Assembly: GCF_008123515.1 (NCBI RefSeq)
Contig: NZ_VSSR01000058.1
Span: 1 to 64,000, forward strand
Source: Bradyrhizobium cytisi
GTDB lineage: Bacteria; Pseudomonadota; Alphaproteobacteria; Rhizobiales; Xanthobacteraceae
Direction: 5' to 3'
Length of the DNA stretch: 64,000 nt
Positions 50,490-57,533 of the stretch are shown here, piece after piece. The notes beneath the pieces are model-generated. The model did no database searches. It was given only the letters and a program-made list of their open reading frames with translations, and had not been told where the DNA came from. The number at the start of each line of letters is the position of its first letter. The first letter of the stretch is position 1. The position numbers and the translations under genes were made by a program.

Positions 50490-51907
50490 GTCTTGCCTCC
50501 GCTGACCGCCGCCTTGACCGCGTCCTCGAAGCCGAGCACCTTGCCGCTGATGTTGGCGGCATAGGCTTCCGCATCCTTCTTCAGCAGGAAGGGCGCGACA
50601 TCGCCATTGCCGACCGCGAAGAAGGCCTGGTCGGCGAACAGCTTGATGCCGCGCGTGGTGTCGAAGACGTAGGTGACGTTGATCTTCTTGCCCTTGGCCT
50701 TGAAGTCGGCATAGGCCCCTAACGTGCAGCTCGCCGACGAGAACGGCAGGATGCCGGCGTCGTCGACCCAGACCTCGCCGGCCTTGCGCGGATCGGTGAT
50801 CGGCTTCTTGCAGAAGCTGTCCTCACCGGAAATTTCGTAGTTCTTGGTGCTCGCAAGCTGCGCGTCGTAGTCGAGCTTCATCTCGGCATAGGCCTTGCGG
50901 ATGTAGCTGTCGTCGACCCATTTTTTCGGATCGAACTCCTTCATGCGGCCGAGATTCTGCAGCACCTTGACGTCGCTGGCGGCTGCATCGACCAGCGCCG
51001 GCTTGACCGTCGGGTCGGTGGTCATGTTGCCGCTGGGACCGAGGAAGATATAGACGACCTCCTTGTTGATGCCGGTCCACTCCTGGATCTTCTCGGCGGC
51101 AAGCTTGGGATCGTCGTGCAGCCACTGGTTGGCGGCAATCAGCGCCTTCATGTAGGCGATGACGACTTCCGGATATTTTTCGGCAAAGTCCGTGCGAACC
51201 ACGATGCCGTGGAAGGTCGGCAGGTTGGTCTCGACGCCGTCAAAGATCTTTCGTGCAAAACCGCGGAACGGCAACAGCTCGGCAAAGGGTACGAAGTCGG
51301 CATGCGCGTCGATCTTCTTCTCTTGCAGGTTGGTCGAGCCGACCTCGGGGCTCTGGCTGACGAGCTGGAAGAAATCGGACGAATAGCCGCGGTCCTGCAT
51401 CGCCTTCAGTACCATGCCGTGCGCGGCGGAGCCGAAGGGCACGCTGACAAGCTTGCCCTTGAGATCGGCCAGATCGTAATAGGGCGAGTCTTTGTGAACG
51501 ACGATGCCGTTGCCGGAACCGGAGAGACTGTAGGCGGCGATGCCGATCAGGCGGCTCTTGCTCTCGGGATTGCTGTCGAAGGTGAAGCCGTTCACGATCA
51601 GCGGGTAGTCGCCCATCATGCCGATCTGCAACTTGTTCGCCATCATCGCGTTGGTGACGGGTGGGCCGGACGTGAAATTCTGCCACTCCAGCTCGAACTT
51701 GATGTTGGCGTATTTGCCGTCCTTCGGCAGGTATTTTTCGACGAGATGCAGCTGGCGGATGACGACGCCCGCGGTCACGGTGTTGGTCGTGGTGTCCTGT
51801 GTTCCGATGCCGAGGGTAACGGTTTCCGCCGAAGCCGGCTGCGCGAGGAGTAACGCCAGCGACGTCACCGACATCGCGATCGAGAGCGTGGGAAGATGGC
51901 GGACCAT
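50486..51907 (-). CDS. ABC substrate-binding protein with a NosL-like C-terminal domain
   Basis: 473 residues. The signal peptide ends near ASA-27. A NitT/TauT-type periplasmic binding fold follows (about 30-340; MANKLQIGMMGDYPLIVNGF, KLVSVPFGSAAHGMVLKAM). The last 110 residues are extra: TYVFDTTRGIKLFADQAFFAVGN followed by LLKKDAEAYAANISGKVLGF matches the shape of NosL-family domains (aromatic-VVG and the Ala-rich AEAFA...GG.VL.F ending). Two Cys (in SFCKKP and SASCTLG) precede it. NosL is a Cu(I) chaperone, so metal or metal-ligand sensing is possible. Start 51907 follows GAGG. The substrate is unknown. Confidence 0.85.
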   Translation of the reverse strand: MVRHLPTLSIAMSVTSLALLLAQPASAETVTLGIGTQDTTTNTVTAGVVIRQLHLVEKYLPKDGKYANIKFELEWQNFTSGPPVTNAMMANKLQIGMMGDYPLIVNGFTFDSNPESKSRLIGIAAYSLSGSGNGIVVHKDSPYYDLADLKGKLVSVPFGSAAHGMVLKAMQDRGYSSDFFQLVSQSPEVGSTNLQEKKIDAHADFVPFAELLPFRGFARKIFDGVETNLPTFHGIVVRTDFAEKYPEVVIAYMKALIAANQWLHDDPKLAAEKIQEWTGINKEVVYIFLGPSGNMTTDPTVKPALVDAAASDVKVLQNLGRMKEFDPKKWVDDSYIRKAYAEMKLDYDAQLASTKNYEISGEDSFCKKPITDPRKAGEVWVDDAGILPFSSASCTLGAYADFKAKGKKINVTYVFDTTRGIKLFADQAFFAVGNGDVAPFLLKKDAEAYAANISGKVLGFEDAVKAAVSGGKT

Positions 51908-51991
51908 TCTCATCCTCATTCGGTTGGATGTGCTGTGGTTGCCATGATTGGGTGAGGGCGTGGACAGGGCAAATCCGGAATGAACGCCGCA

Positions 51992-52003
51992 GTCGATTAG
52001 TTG
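51992..52003 (-). promoter_or_regulatory. Shared 12-bp element, copy A (upstream of the binding-protein gene)
   Basis: CAACTAATCGAC on the minus strand, 85 bp upstream of the substrate-binding protein start. Related copies lie at 53387, 53451 and 54334. Confidence 0.5.
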
Positions 52004-52072
52004 CCGGGAAAAGCTGATTGCATACTCCTTGGGCAGTCCTGCACTATAAAGCCGCTTGCCTGTGCACCGGCG

Positions 52073-52846
52073 TCAGTCGGCGCCATGGCCGCGCATCTCT
52101 TCCAGCACGTCGGGCCGGCAGACCACGATCTGCGATCGCTTGGTCACGACGATTCCCTTCTCCTGCATGCGTTTCAGGCTGATCGTGACCCATTGCCTGG
52201 TGGCGCCGACCATGTGGGCGATGTCGGCATGGGTGAAGGCGGCGGCGATCACCCGACCGTCGGCATCCTCGACACCGTAGAGATCGACCAGATGCAGCAA
52301 CAGATGCGCAAGGCGCTGCGTGATCGAGCGTGTTCCGAGCATCTGGGCCAGCGCGGAATAGCATTTGCCCTTGAAAGTGAGGCCCTCGATCAGACCAATC
52401 GCGAGGTTCGGGATCTCGACGGCAAGCGACCGCAGCTCCTTTCCGGGCAGGTGCACCACGCTGCAATTGCTGGATGCGACGCCGGACCATTGATGCACGG
52501 TGCCTTCGAACACTTCGGGCCCGCCGACGAAATTGCCGACATGCCAGTAGGCGAGGGTAATCTCGCGTCCGAGCGGAGAGGTGTAGAATACGCGAATGCG
52601 GCCGCTCTCGATCAGCCAGATGCCGTCATGCTTGCCGCCCTGGCTGAACAGCGTCTGACCGCGGTTGAGCACCTTGCGGCGCCCCTGCTTCAGCACCAGC
52701 TCCCGCTCGCGCTGGCTGAGCTTGTCCATCAGTGGTGGCGGCCCACCAATCCATTGCTGGTTCTCAGTCAGCAGCAGCGAGGAACTGCCCGCAGGCCGGA
52801 TTGTCGGGGAAACAGTCCCGCGAACTGCATTCGCTGCCTGCAACAT
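52073..52846 (-). CDS. Crp/Fnr-family transcriptional regulator
   Basis: 257 residues. A cyclic-nucleotide-type beta-barrel sensor (about 60-165; VLNRGQTLFSQGGKHDGIWLIESGRIRV) precedes a dimer helix and a Crp-type winged helix (FTHADIAHMVGATRQWVTISLKRMQEKGIV). There is no N-terminal cysteine cluster, so it is not an Fnr-type oxygen sensor. GGAGGCAGACG precedes the ATG, and an inverted repeat GAACG-N7-CGTTC lies just upstream. It sits between the transporter genes and the DUF971 gene and is the best candidate regulator of the cluster. Confidence 0.88.
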   Translation of the reverse strand: MLQAANAVRGTVSPTIRPAGSSSLLLTENQQWIGGPPPLMDKLSQRERELVLKQGRRKVLNRGQTLFSQGGKHDGIWLIESGRIRVFYTSPLGREITLAYWHVGNFVGGPEVFEGTVHQWSGVASSNCSVVHLPGKELRSLAVEIPNLAIGLIEGLTFKGKCYSALAQMLGTRSITQRLAHLLLHLVDLYGVEDADGRVIAAAFTHADIAHMVGATRQWVTISLKRMQEKGIVVTKRSQIVVCRPDVLEEMRGHGAD

Positions 52847-52858
52847 CGTCTGCCTCCG

Positions 52859-52875
52859 GAACGTTCAAATCGTTC
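52859..52875. promoter_or_regulatory. Inverted repeat GAACG-N7-CGTTC upstream of the Crp-family gene
   Basis: A perfect 5-bp inverted repeat 13 bp upstream of the start codon. Possible autoregulatory site; short, so only suggestive. Confidence 0.3.
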
Positions 52876-52910
52876 TAAAGAGGAGCAATGTCCGTGCCAA
52901 TCACTCGGCT

Positions 52911-53010
52911 GTCATCGCCCGCGAAGGCAGGCGATCCAGTATTCCAGAGACGTCAAAGGGATACGGAGAGGCCGCGGCGTACTGGATTCTCCGCCTTCGC
53001 GGGGAATGAC
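52911..53010. repeat. Intergenic palindromic repeat (GTCATGCCCGCGAAGGCGGG type), copy 2
   Basis: GTCATCGCCCGCGAAGGCAG with GCGATCCAGTA pairs with TACTGGATTCTCCGCCTTCG plus CGGGGAATGAC around a variable centre. Same family as 25557-25670. It separates the DUF971 and Crp genes. Confidence 0.85.
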
Positions 53011-53036
53011 AGCGGAGTGCGGGGGAGATCGAGCCC

Positions 53037-53423
53037 TTAACGCCCCGCCAAGCTCAGCAAATACGGCTTGGGGTAAATCCCCCGATTGTGTCCGTCCGAA
53101 AACGAGATGTTCAGACCATAGCCGAGATCGCCGATCTCGGTGATCGCGATCCCAGGAAACGCTTCAGGGAAGCGGCCGTCGAAGCGGGCGCGGGTGCAGT
53201 GGGCGCATTTGCAGGAGAGGCGGAGTTTTTCGGCAGGGACGCTCAGCGCATCGCCCTCGGTGGTGCGGACAAGGAGCGTCGCGAGATCGGCGCTGGCTTC
53301 ATAGTCGGCCACGGTCGGTGCCACCAGGGCTATGGTAATGAGGTATCTCCGGCTCTCATTTACGTCGATGCGGCGAGCGCGAATAGCAACTAATTGCCGG
53401 CGCGGACGTGGCCCACGTGCCAT
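53037..53423 (-). CDS. DUF971 (gamma-butyrobetaine hydroxylase N-terminal-like) protein
   Basis: A small single-domain protein. KLRLSCKCAHCTR contains the metal-binding cysteines typical of DUF971, and SFSDGHNRGIYPKPYLLSL is the family's C-terminal signature. DUF971 occurs in gamma-butyrobetaine hydroxylase and in Fe-S-related proteins; its own role is unclear. The start is uncertain: ATG 53423 gives 128 residues, while GTG 53324 gives about 95 and would leave the shared 12-bp element at 53387 upstream of the gene. Divergent from the ferredoxin-NADP reductase operon. Confidence 0.8.
   Translation of the reverse strand: MARGPRPRRQLVAIRARRIDVNESRRYLITIALVAPTVADYEASADLATLLVRTTEGDALSVPAEKLRLSCKCAHCTRARFDGRFPEAFPGIAITEIGDLGYGLNISFSDGHNRGIYPKPYLLSLAGR
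53387..53398 (+). promoter_or_regulatory. Shared 12-bp element, copy B (5' region of the DUF971 gene)
   Basis: CAACTAATTGCC. It lies upstream of the DUF971 gene if the GTG start at 53324 is used, or just inside the frame otherwise. Confidence 0.45.
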
Positions 53424-53450
53424 CTCTTCAATCACCGCTCGCGAATTGTG

Positions 53451-53462
53451 AAACTAATCGAC
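53451..53462 (+). promoter_or_regulatory. Shared 12-bp element, copy C (upstream of the reductase gene)
   Basis: AAACTAATCGAC, 75 bp upstream of the ferredoxin-NADP reductase start, in the divergent promoter region. Confidence 0.5.
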
Positions 53463-53537
53463 CGGGATTTTCAATTCCGCGTTGCCGGAATCCCGTCTCT
53501 CCGAAACTTTGTGCGCCATCGACGGCAAGGAGAGACC

Positions 53538-54311
53538 ATGAGCGCATTTCAGAAGGAAACGATTTTGTCGGTCAGGCACTGGACCGACTCCCTGTTCAGC
53601 TTCACCGCGACGCGCGATCCCGGCTTCCGTTTCCAGAATGGCCAGTTCGCCATGATCGGGCTCGAAGTCGAGGGCAAGCCGCTGATGCGCGCTTACAGCA
53701 TGGCGAGCGCAAATCATGAGGAAGAGCTCGAGTTCTTCTCGATCAAGGTGCAGGACGGTCCGCTGACCTCGCGTCTGCAGAAGATCAGGGAAGGCGACAT
53801 CATCCTGGTCGGCCGCAAGGCGACCGGCACGCTGATCACCGGCAACCTCATTCCCGGCAAGCGCCTCCTGCTGCTCTCGACCGGTACCGGCCTCGCGCCG
53901 TTCGCCAGCTTGATCAAGGACCCTGACGTCTATGAGAATTACGAGACCATCGTGCTCGCCCATGGCTGCCGGCAGGTCTCGGAGCTCGCCTATGGCGAGC
54001 ACCTTGTCGGCGGTCTGCGAGATCACGAATTCTTCGGCCCTCTGATGCGCGACAAGCTGGTCTACTACCCGACCGTGACCCGCGAGCCGTTCCGGAATCG
54101 GGGCCGCATCACCGACCTGATCGCCTCCAACCAGATGTTCGACGACATCGGGCAGTCCGGCCTTGATATCGAGACCGACCGCATCATGCTCTGCGGCAGC
54201 CCGGCAATGCTGGAGGAACTCCCCGCGATGTTTGCCGCGCGCGGCTTCGTCGAGGGCAATCACAGCCAGCCCGGCCATTTCGTGATCGAGAAGGCTTTTG
54301 TCGAGCGCTGA
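53538..54311 (+). CDS. fpr: Ferredoxin-NADP+ reductase
   Basis: A 257-residue FAD enzyme moving electrons between NADPH and ferredoxin/flavodoxin. FAD-binding RAYSMAS at 51-57, NADP-binding LLSTGTGLAPFASLI near 112-126, and the C-terminal HFVIEKAFVER typical of bacterial FPR are all present. AAGGAG precedes the ATG. First gene of a plus-strand set with the AprA-like flavoprotein, the dicluster ferredoxin and the HEAT protein, so it could supply or drain their electrons. Confidence 0.92.
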   Translation: MSAFQKETILSVRHWTDSLFSFTATRDPGFRFQNGQFAMIGLEVEGKPLMRAYSMASANHEEELEFFSIKVQDGPLTSRLQKIREGDIILVGRKATGTLITGNLIPGKRLLLLSTGTGLAPFASLIKDPDVYENYETIVLAHGCRQVSELAYGEHLVGGLRDHEFFGPLMRDKLVYYPTVTREPFRNRGRITDLIASNQMFDDIGQSGLDIETDRIMLCGSPAMLEELPAMFAARGFVEGNHSQPGHFVIEKAFVER

Positions 54312-54333
54312 GGCGCAAATCGCAGCCCGGCGA

Positions 54334-54345
54334 CAACTAATTGCT
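54334..54345 (+). promoter_or_regulatory. Shared 12-bp element, copy D (upstream of the flavoprotein gene)
   Basis: CAACTAATTGCT in the 100-bp gap between the reductase and flavoprotein genes, 67 bp upstream of the flavoprotein start. Confidence 0.5.
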
Positions 54346-54411
54346 ATCGCCGGCACGTCACCTGAACAAATCTGATGCAAAGGCGCCGGATCGGCGGACC
54401 AGGAGCAAGCG

Positions 54412-56154
54412 ATGGCACTAGATCAGATCGTCGACGGACTTTCGGAAGTTTCCTGCGATGTGCTCGTGATCGGCGGCGGCACAGCCGGCCCGATGGCGGC
54501 GCTGAAGGCGAAGCTGAAGAACCCGAAGGCCAATGTCGTCCTGCTCGAAAAGGCCAACGTCAAGCGCTCCGGCGCGATCTCGATGGGCATGGATGGGCTC
54601 AACAACGCCGTCATCCCTGGCTATGCGACGCCGGAGCAGTACACCAAGGAAATCACCATCGCCAATGACGGCATCGTCGATCAGAAGGCGGTCTATAAAT
54701 ATGCCCAGAACTGCTTTGAGATCATCGAGGAGCTCGACAGTTTCGGCATCCGCTTCCTGAAGAACGAGAACGGCGATTACGCCGTCAAGAAGGTGCACCA
54801 TATCGGCACCTATGTTCTGCCGATGCCGAACGGCGAGACCGTGAAGAAGGCGCTCTACCGCCAGCTCCGCCGCGCCCGCATCCTGATCTCGAATCGCTAC
54901 ATGGCGACGCGGCTGCTCAAATCGTCCGACGGTCGCATTGCCGGTGCGATCTCCGTCAACACCCGCACGGCCGAGATCCTGGTGATCAAGGCCAAGGCCG
55001 TGATCCTCTGCATGGGCGCCGCCGGCCGGCTCGGTCTGCCGACCTCGGGCTACATGTTCGGCACCTATGAGAACGCCGCCAATTCCGGCGACGGCTATGC
55101 GATGGCGTATCACGCGGGTGCGGCGCTCGCGAACCTCGAATGCTACCAGATCAATCCGCTGATCAAGGATTATAACGGCCCGGCCTGCGCCTATGTCGCC
55201 GGTCCGTTCGGCGCATTTACAGCCAATAACGAGGGCTCGCGCTTCATTGAATGCGACTACTGGTCCGGCCAGATGATGCTGGAGTTCTACAACGAGCTGT
55301 TGTCCGGCAAGGGCCCGGTGTTCCTCCAGCTCAAGCATCTGCATCCTGACACGATCTCTGAGATCGAGTCCACGCTGCACAAGGTGGAGCGGCCGACGCG
55401 CGGCCTGTTCCAGCAGGGGCGCGGGGTCGACTATCGCAATGACTCGATCGAGATGCATATCTCCGAGATCGGCTTCTGCTCCGGCCACAGCGCCTCGGGC
55501 GTGTTCGTCGACGACAATGCCCGCACCACCGTGCCCGGCCTCTACGCCGCCGGCGACATGGCGAGCGTGCCGCACAATTACATGCTCGGCGCCTTCACCA
55601 ACGGTTCGGTCGCCGGCATCGATGCGATGGAGTTTGCCGACAATCACGACTTTGCGGAGTTCGATGCGCAGGACGTCGCAAAGGAGCGTGACCGTGTGCT
55701 GGCGCCGACCAGGCGCGAGGACGGCATTCCGCCGAACCAGGTCGAGTACAAGACCCGCCGCCTTGTCAACGACTATCTCCAGCCGCCAAAGGTCACGCGC
55801 AAATACGAGCTCGGCATGCGCCGTCTCGCCGAGACGCGGCAGGACATGCAGGAGCATATGATCGCACGCAACGCGCACGAGCTGCTCCGCGCCCTCGAAG
55901 TGCAGTCGATCATGGATTGCGCCGACATGGCGGTGCATGCCTCGCTGTATCGCGAGGAAAGCCGCTGGGGCCTCTATCACTGGCGCACGGATTTTCCGGA
56001 GAAGGACAACGAGAACTGGTTCTGCCATACGCTGCTGTCCAAGCAGAACGGCAAGATGACCAGCGAGAAGCGCGCGGTAGAGCCCTATGTCGTGCCGATC
56101 GCCGACGACGAGAAGGACCTCTACGACAAGCAGCGCATCCGCGCCACTGCCTGA
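54412..56154 (+). CDS. AprA-like FAD-dependent oxidoreductase (fumarate reductase/APS reductase flavoprotein superfamily)
   Basis: 580 residues. The FAD motif VIGGGTAGPMAALKAK is at 19-34, followed by LLEKANVKRSGAISMGMDGLN, which resembles APS reductase alpha more than succinate dehydrogenase. The second FAD motif is VPGLYAAGDMASV (near 376) and the C-terminal helical domain contains ESRWGLYHWRTDFPEKDNENW. It is shorter than AprA (about 640). An AprB-like dicluster ferredoxin gene follows by 31 bp. It therefore probably forms a cytoplasmic flavin/Fe-S complex; the substrate (sulfite/APS or another) is not known. It is not a standard Sdh/Frd complex because no membrane subunits are encoded nearby. 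Confidence 0.85.
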   Translation: MALDQIVDGLSEVSCDVLVIGGGTAGPMAALKAKLKNPKANVVLLEKANVKRSGAISMGMDGLNNAVIPGYATPEQYTKEITIANDGIVDQKAVYKYAQNCFEIIEELDSFGIRFLKNENGDYAVKKVHHIGTYVLPMPNGETVKKALYRQLRRARILISNRYMATRLLKSSDGRIAGAISVNTRTAEILVIKAKAVILCMGAAGRLGLPTSGYMFGTYENAANSGDGYAMAYHAGAALANLECYQINPLIKDYNGPACAYVAGPFGAFTANNEGSRFIECDYWSGQMMLEFYNELLSGKGPVFLQLKHLHPDTISEIESTLHKVERPTRGLFQQGRGVDYRNDSIEMHISEIGFCSGHSASGVFVDDNARTTVPGLYAAGDMASVPHNYMLGAFTNGSVAGIDAMEFADNHDFAEFDAQDVAKERDRVLAPTRREDGIPPNQVEYKTRRLVNDYLQPPKVTRKYELGMRRLAETRQDMQEHMIARNAHELLRALEVQSIMDCADMAVHASLYREESRWGLYHWRTDFPEKDNENWFCHTLLSKQNGKMTSEKRAVEPYVVPIADDEKDLYDKQRIRATA

Positions 56155-56185
56155 TCCACCGCATCATAGCAACAGGAGACATAAA

Positions 56186-56419
56186 ATGCCTCTCGCGTCC
56201 TATCAGACATCGGTTCCGGTGGTCGTCGACGACGCCAAATGCATTGCCGATAAGGGCTGCACCGTATGCGTCGACGTCTGCCCGCTCGACGTGCTGCGCA
56301 TCAGCGACATGACCGGCAAGGCCTACATGGCCTATGACGAGTGCTGGTACTGCATGCCCTGCGAGGCCGATTGCCCGACCGGCGCCGTCACGGTCAACAT
56401 TCCCTATCTGTTGAGGTGA
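56186..56419 (+). CDS. 2x[4Fe-4S] ferredoxin, AprB-like
   Basis: A 77-residue protein with two cubane-cluster motifs: C-x5-C-x2-C-x3-C (CIADKGCTVCVDVCP) and C-x2-C-x2-C-x3-C (CWYCMPCEADCP). The longer first spacing and the DECWYC second motif resemble the N-terminal part of APS reductase beta, without its C-terminal tail. CAGGAG precedes the ATG. It sits between the flavoprotein and HEAT genes and likely wires the flavoprotein to ferredoxin-NADP reductase or another carrier. Confidence 0.9.
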   Translation: MPLASYQTSVPVVVDDAKCIADKGCTVCVDVCPLDVLRISDMTGKAYMAYDECWYCMPCEADCPTGAVTVNIPYLLR

Positions 56420-56421
56420 GC

Positions 56422-57399
56422 ATGTCGAGCCCGTTCGAATCCTACGACGATCTCGAAGACGCCGACGAGCGGCTTCAGGCCGCCGATCCCGCCGAGCGCC
56501 GCGTCGCGATCATCGCGCTCGGTCATTCCGGCGACCCCGCCGCGGTCGGTCATCTCGCCAGTATCGTAACCGATCCCGATGCCGGCGTGCGCCAGCAGGT
56601 CGCGATGGCGCTGGGCGAGTTCGACGGGCCGGAAGCGGCAGGCGCGCTGGTGAAGCTGCTGGTCGATCCGGAAAGGATCGTGGCATCGGCCGCGGCCGAC
56701 AGCATGGCCGAGTTCAAGGATCCGGCTTGTGCTGAAATCATTCTGCCGCTGGTCATGCACGCCCACGCCTTCGTCCGCATGGGCGCGCTGCGCGCGCTCA
56801 AGGAGTTACGGTGCAAGGATACGCTCAAGCCCGCGCTGGAAGCGCTGCAGGATTCCGATGCCGCCGTGCGGGTGCAGGCGATCGGCGTGATCGGCTTCCT
56901 GAAGCTGGAGGAATCCATCCCCGCGCTGACCGCGCTGATCAACGATCCCGATGCGCATGTCCGCCGCGCCGCCGTGAGCGCGCTGGCCTTTTCGCAGATG
57001 AAGCCCGCGGCTGAGACGATTACGCGAGCCTTGAAGGACGCCGACTGGATGGTCCGCGAGATGGCGGCGGAAACGCTCGGTCTCAACGTCAACGGTTCGA
57101 TCGCCGCCGACCAGCTCGTCGGTGCGCTCGCTGATGGGTTCTGGCAGGTGAGGCTGAAGGCGATCCGCAGCCTCGGCAAGATGAAGATCGAGCGCGCGGT
57201 GCGGCCGATCGGCAATTGCATCAACCACGATCAGGCGAATTTGCGGAAAGAGGCGGCCGCCGCGCTCGGTGAGATCGCCCATCCCGACGGTGAAGCGTTC
57301 CTGGCCGTCATCGCCGACGATGCCGATCCGGATGTCCGCAAGAATGCACGCTGGGCCTTGCAGCAGATCGCGGCCCGGAAGGCGCGAGCAGGCACATAA
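56422..57399 (+). CDS. HEAT-repeat protein
   Basis: A 325-residue alpha-solenoid of about nine HEAT/PBS-lyase-like repeats (for example DPDAGVRQQVAMALGEFDGP, DPDAHVRRAAVSALAF, DADPDVRKNARWALQQIA). Start 56422 lies 2 bp after the ferredoxin stop, whose GAGGTGA doubles as the ribosome site. No catalytic residues are visible. Its place suggests an assembly or scaffolding partner of the flavoprotein/ferredoxin pair; this is inference. Confidence 0.88.
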   Translation: MSSPFESYDDLEDADERLQAADPAERRVAIIALGHSGDPAAVGHLASIVTDPDAGVRQQVAMALGEFDGPEAAGALVKLLVDPERIVASAAADSMAEFKDPACAEIILPLVMHAHAFVRMGALRALKELRCKDTLKPALEALQDSDAAVRVQAIGVIGFLKLEESIPALTALINDPDAHVRRAAVSALAFSQMKPAAETITRALKDADWMVREMAAETLGLNVNGSIAADQLVGALADGFWQVRLKAIRSLGKMKIERAVRPIGNCINHDQANLRKEAAAALGEIAHPDGEAFLAVIADDADPDVRKNARWALQQIAARKARAGT

Positions 57400-57533
57400 A
57401 AGGCGAGGGCAGGGGCATAGCGGCTCATCGCTGCCGGTCTGGACTTCTCCCGCCAGACGTTTATTTGTCTTCGCCAACGTGACCGGCTTCTGATTGAACG
57501 CGGCCGGTCCGAAAAACAGCGAGGACGCCGGCC

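Noticed and set aside
52073..52846. Calling the Crp-family protein Fnr/FixK-type oxygen sensor.
   Set aside because: It lacks the N-terminal cysteine cluster of Fnr, and nothing near it points to the FixLJ-K pathway.
54412..56154. Calling the flavoprotein succinate dehydrogenase or fumarate reductase.
   Set aside because: The neighbouring subunits are a dicluster ferredoxin and a HEAT protein, not an Sdh iron-sulfur protein with membrane anchors, and the N-terminal motif is closer to APS reductase alpha.
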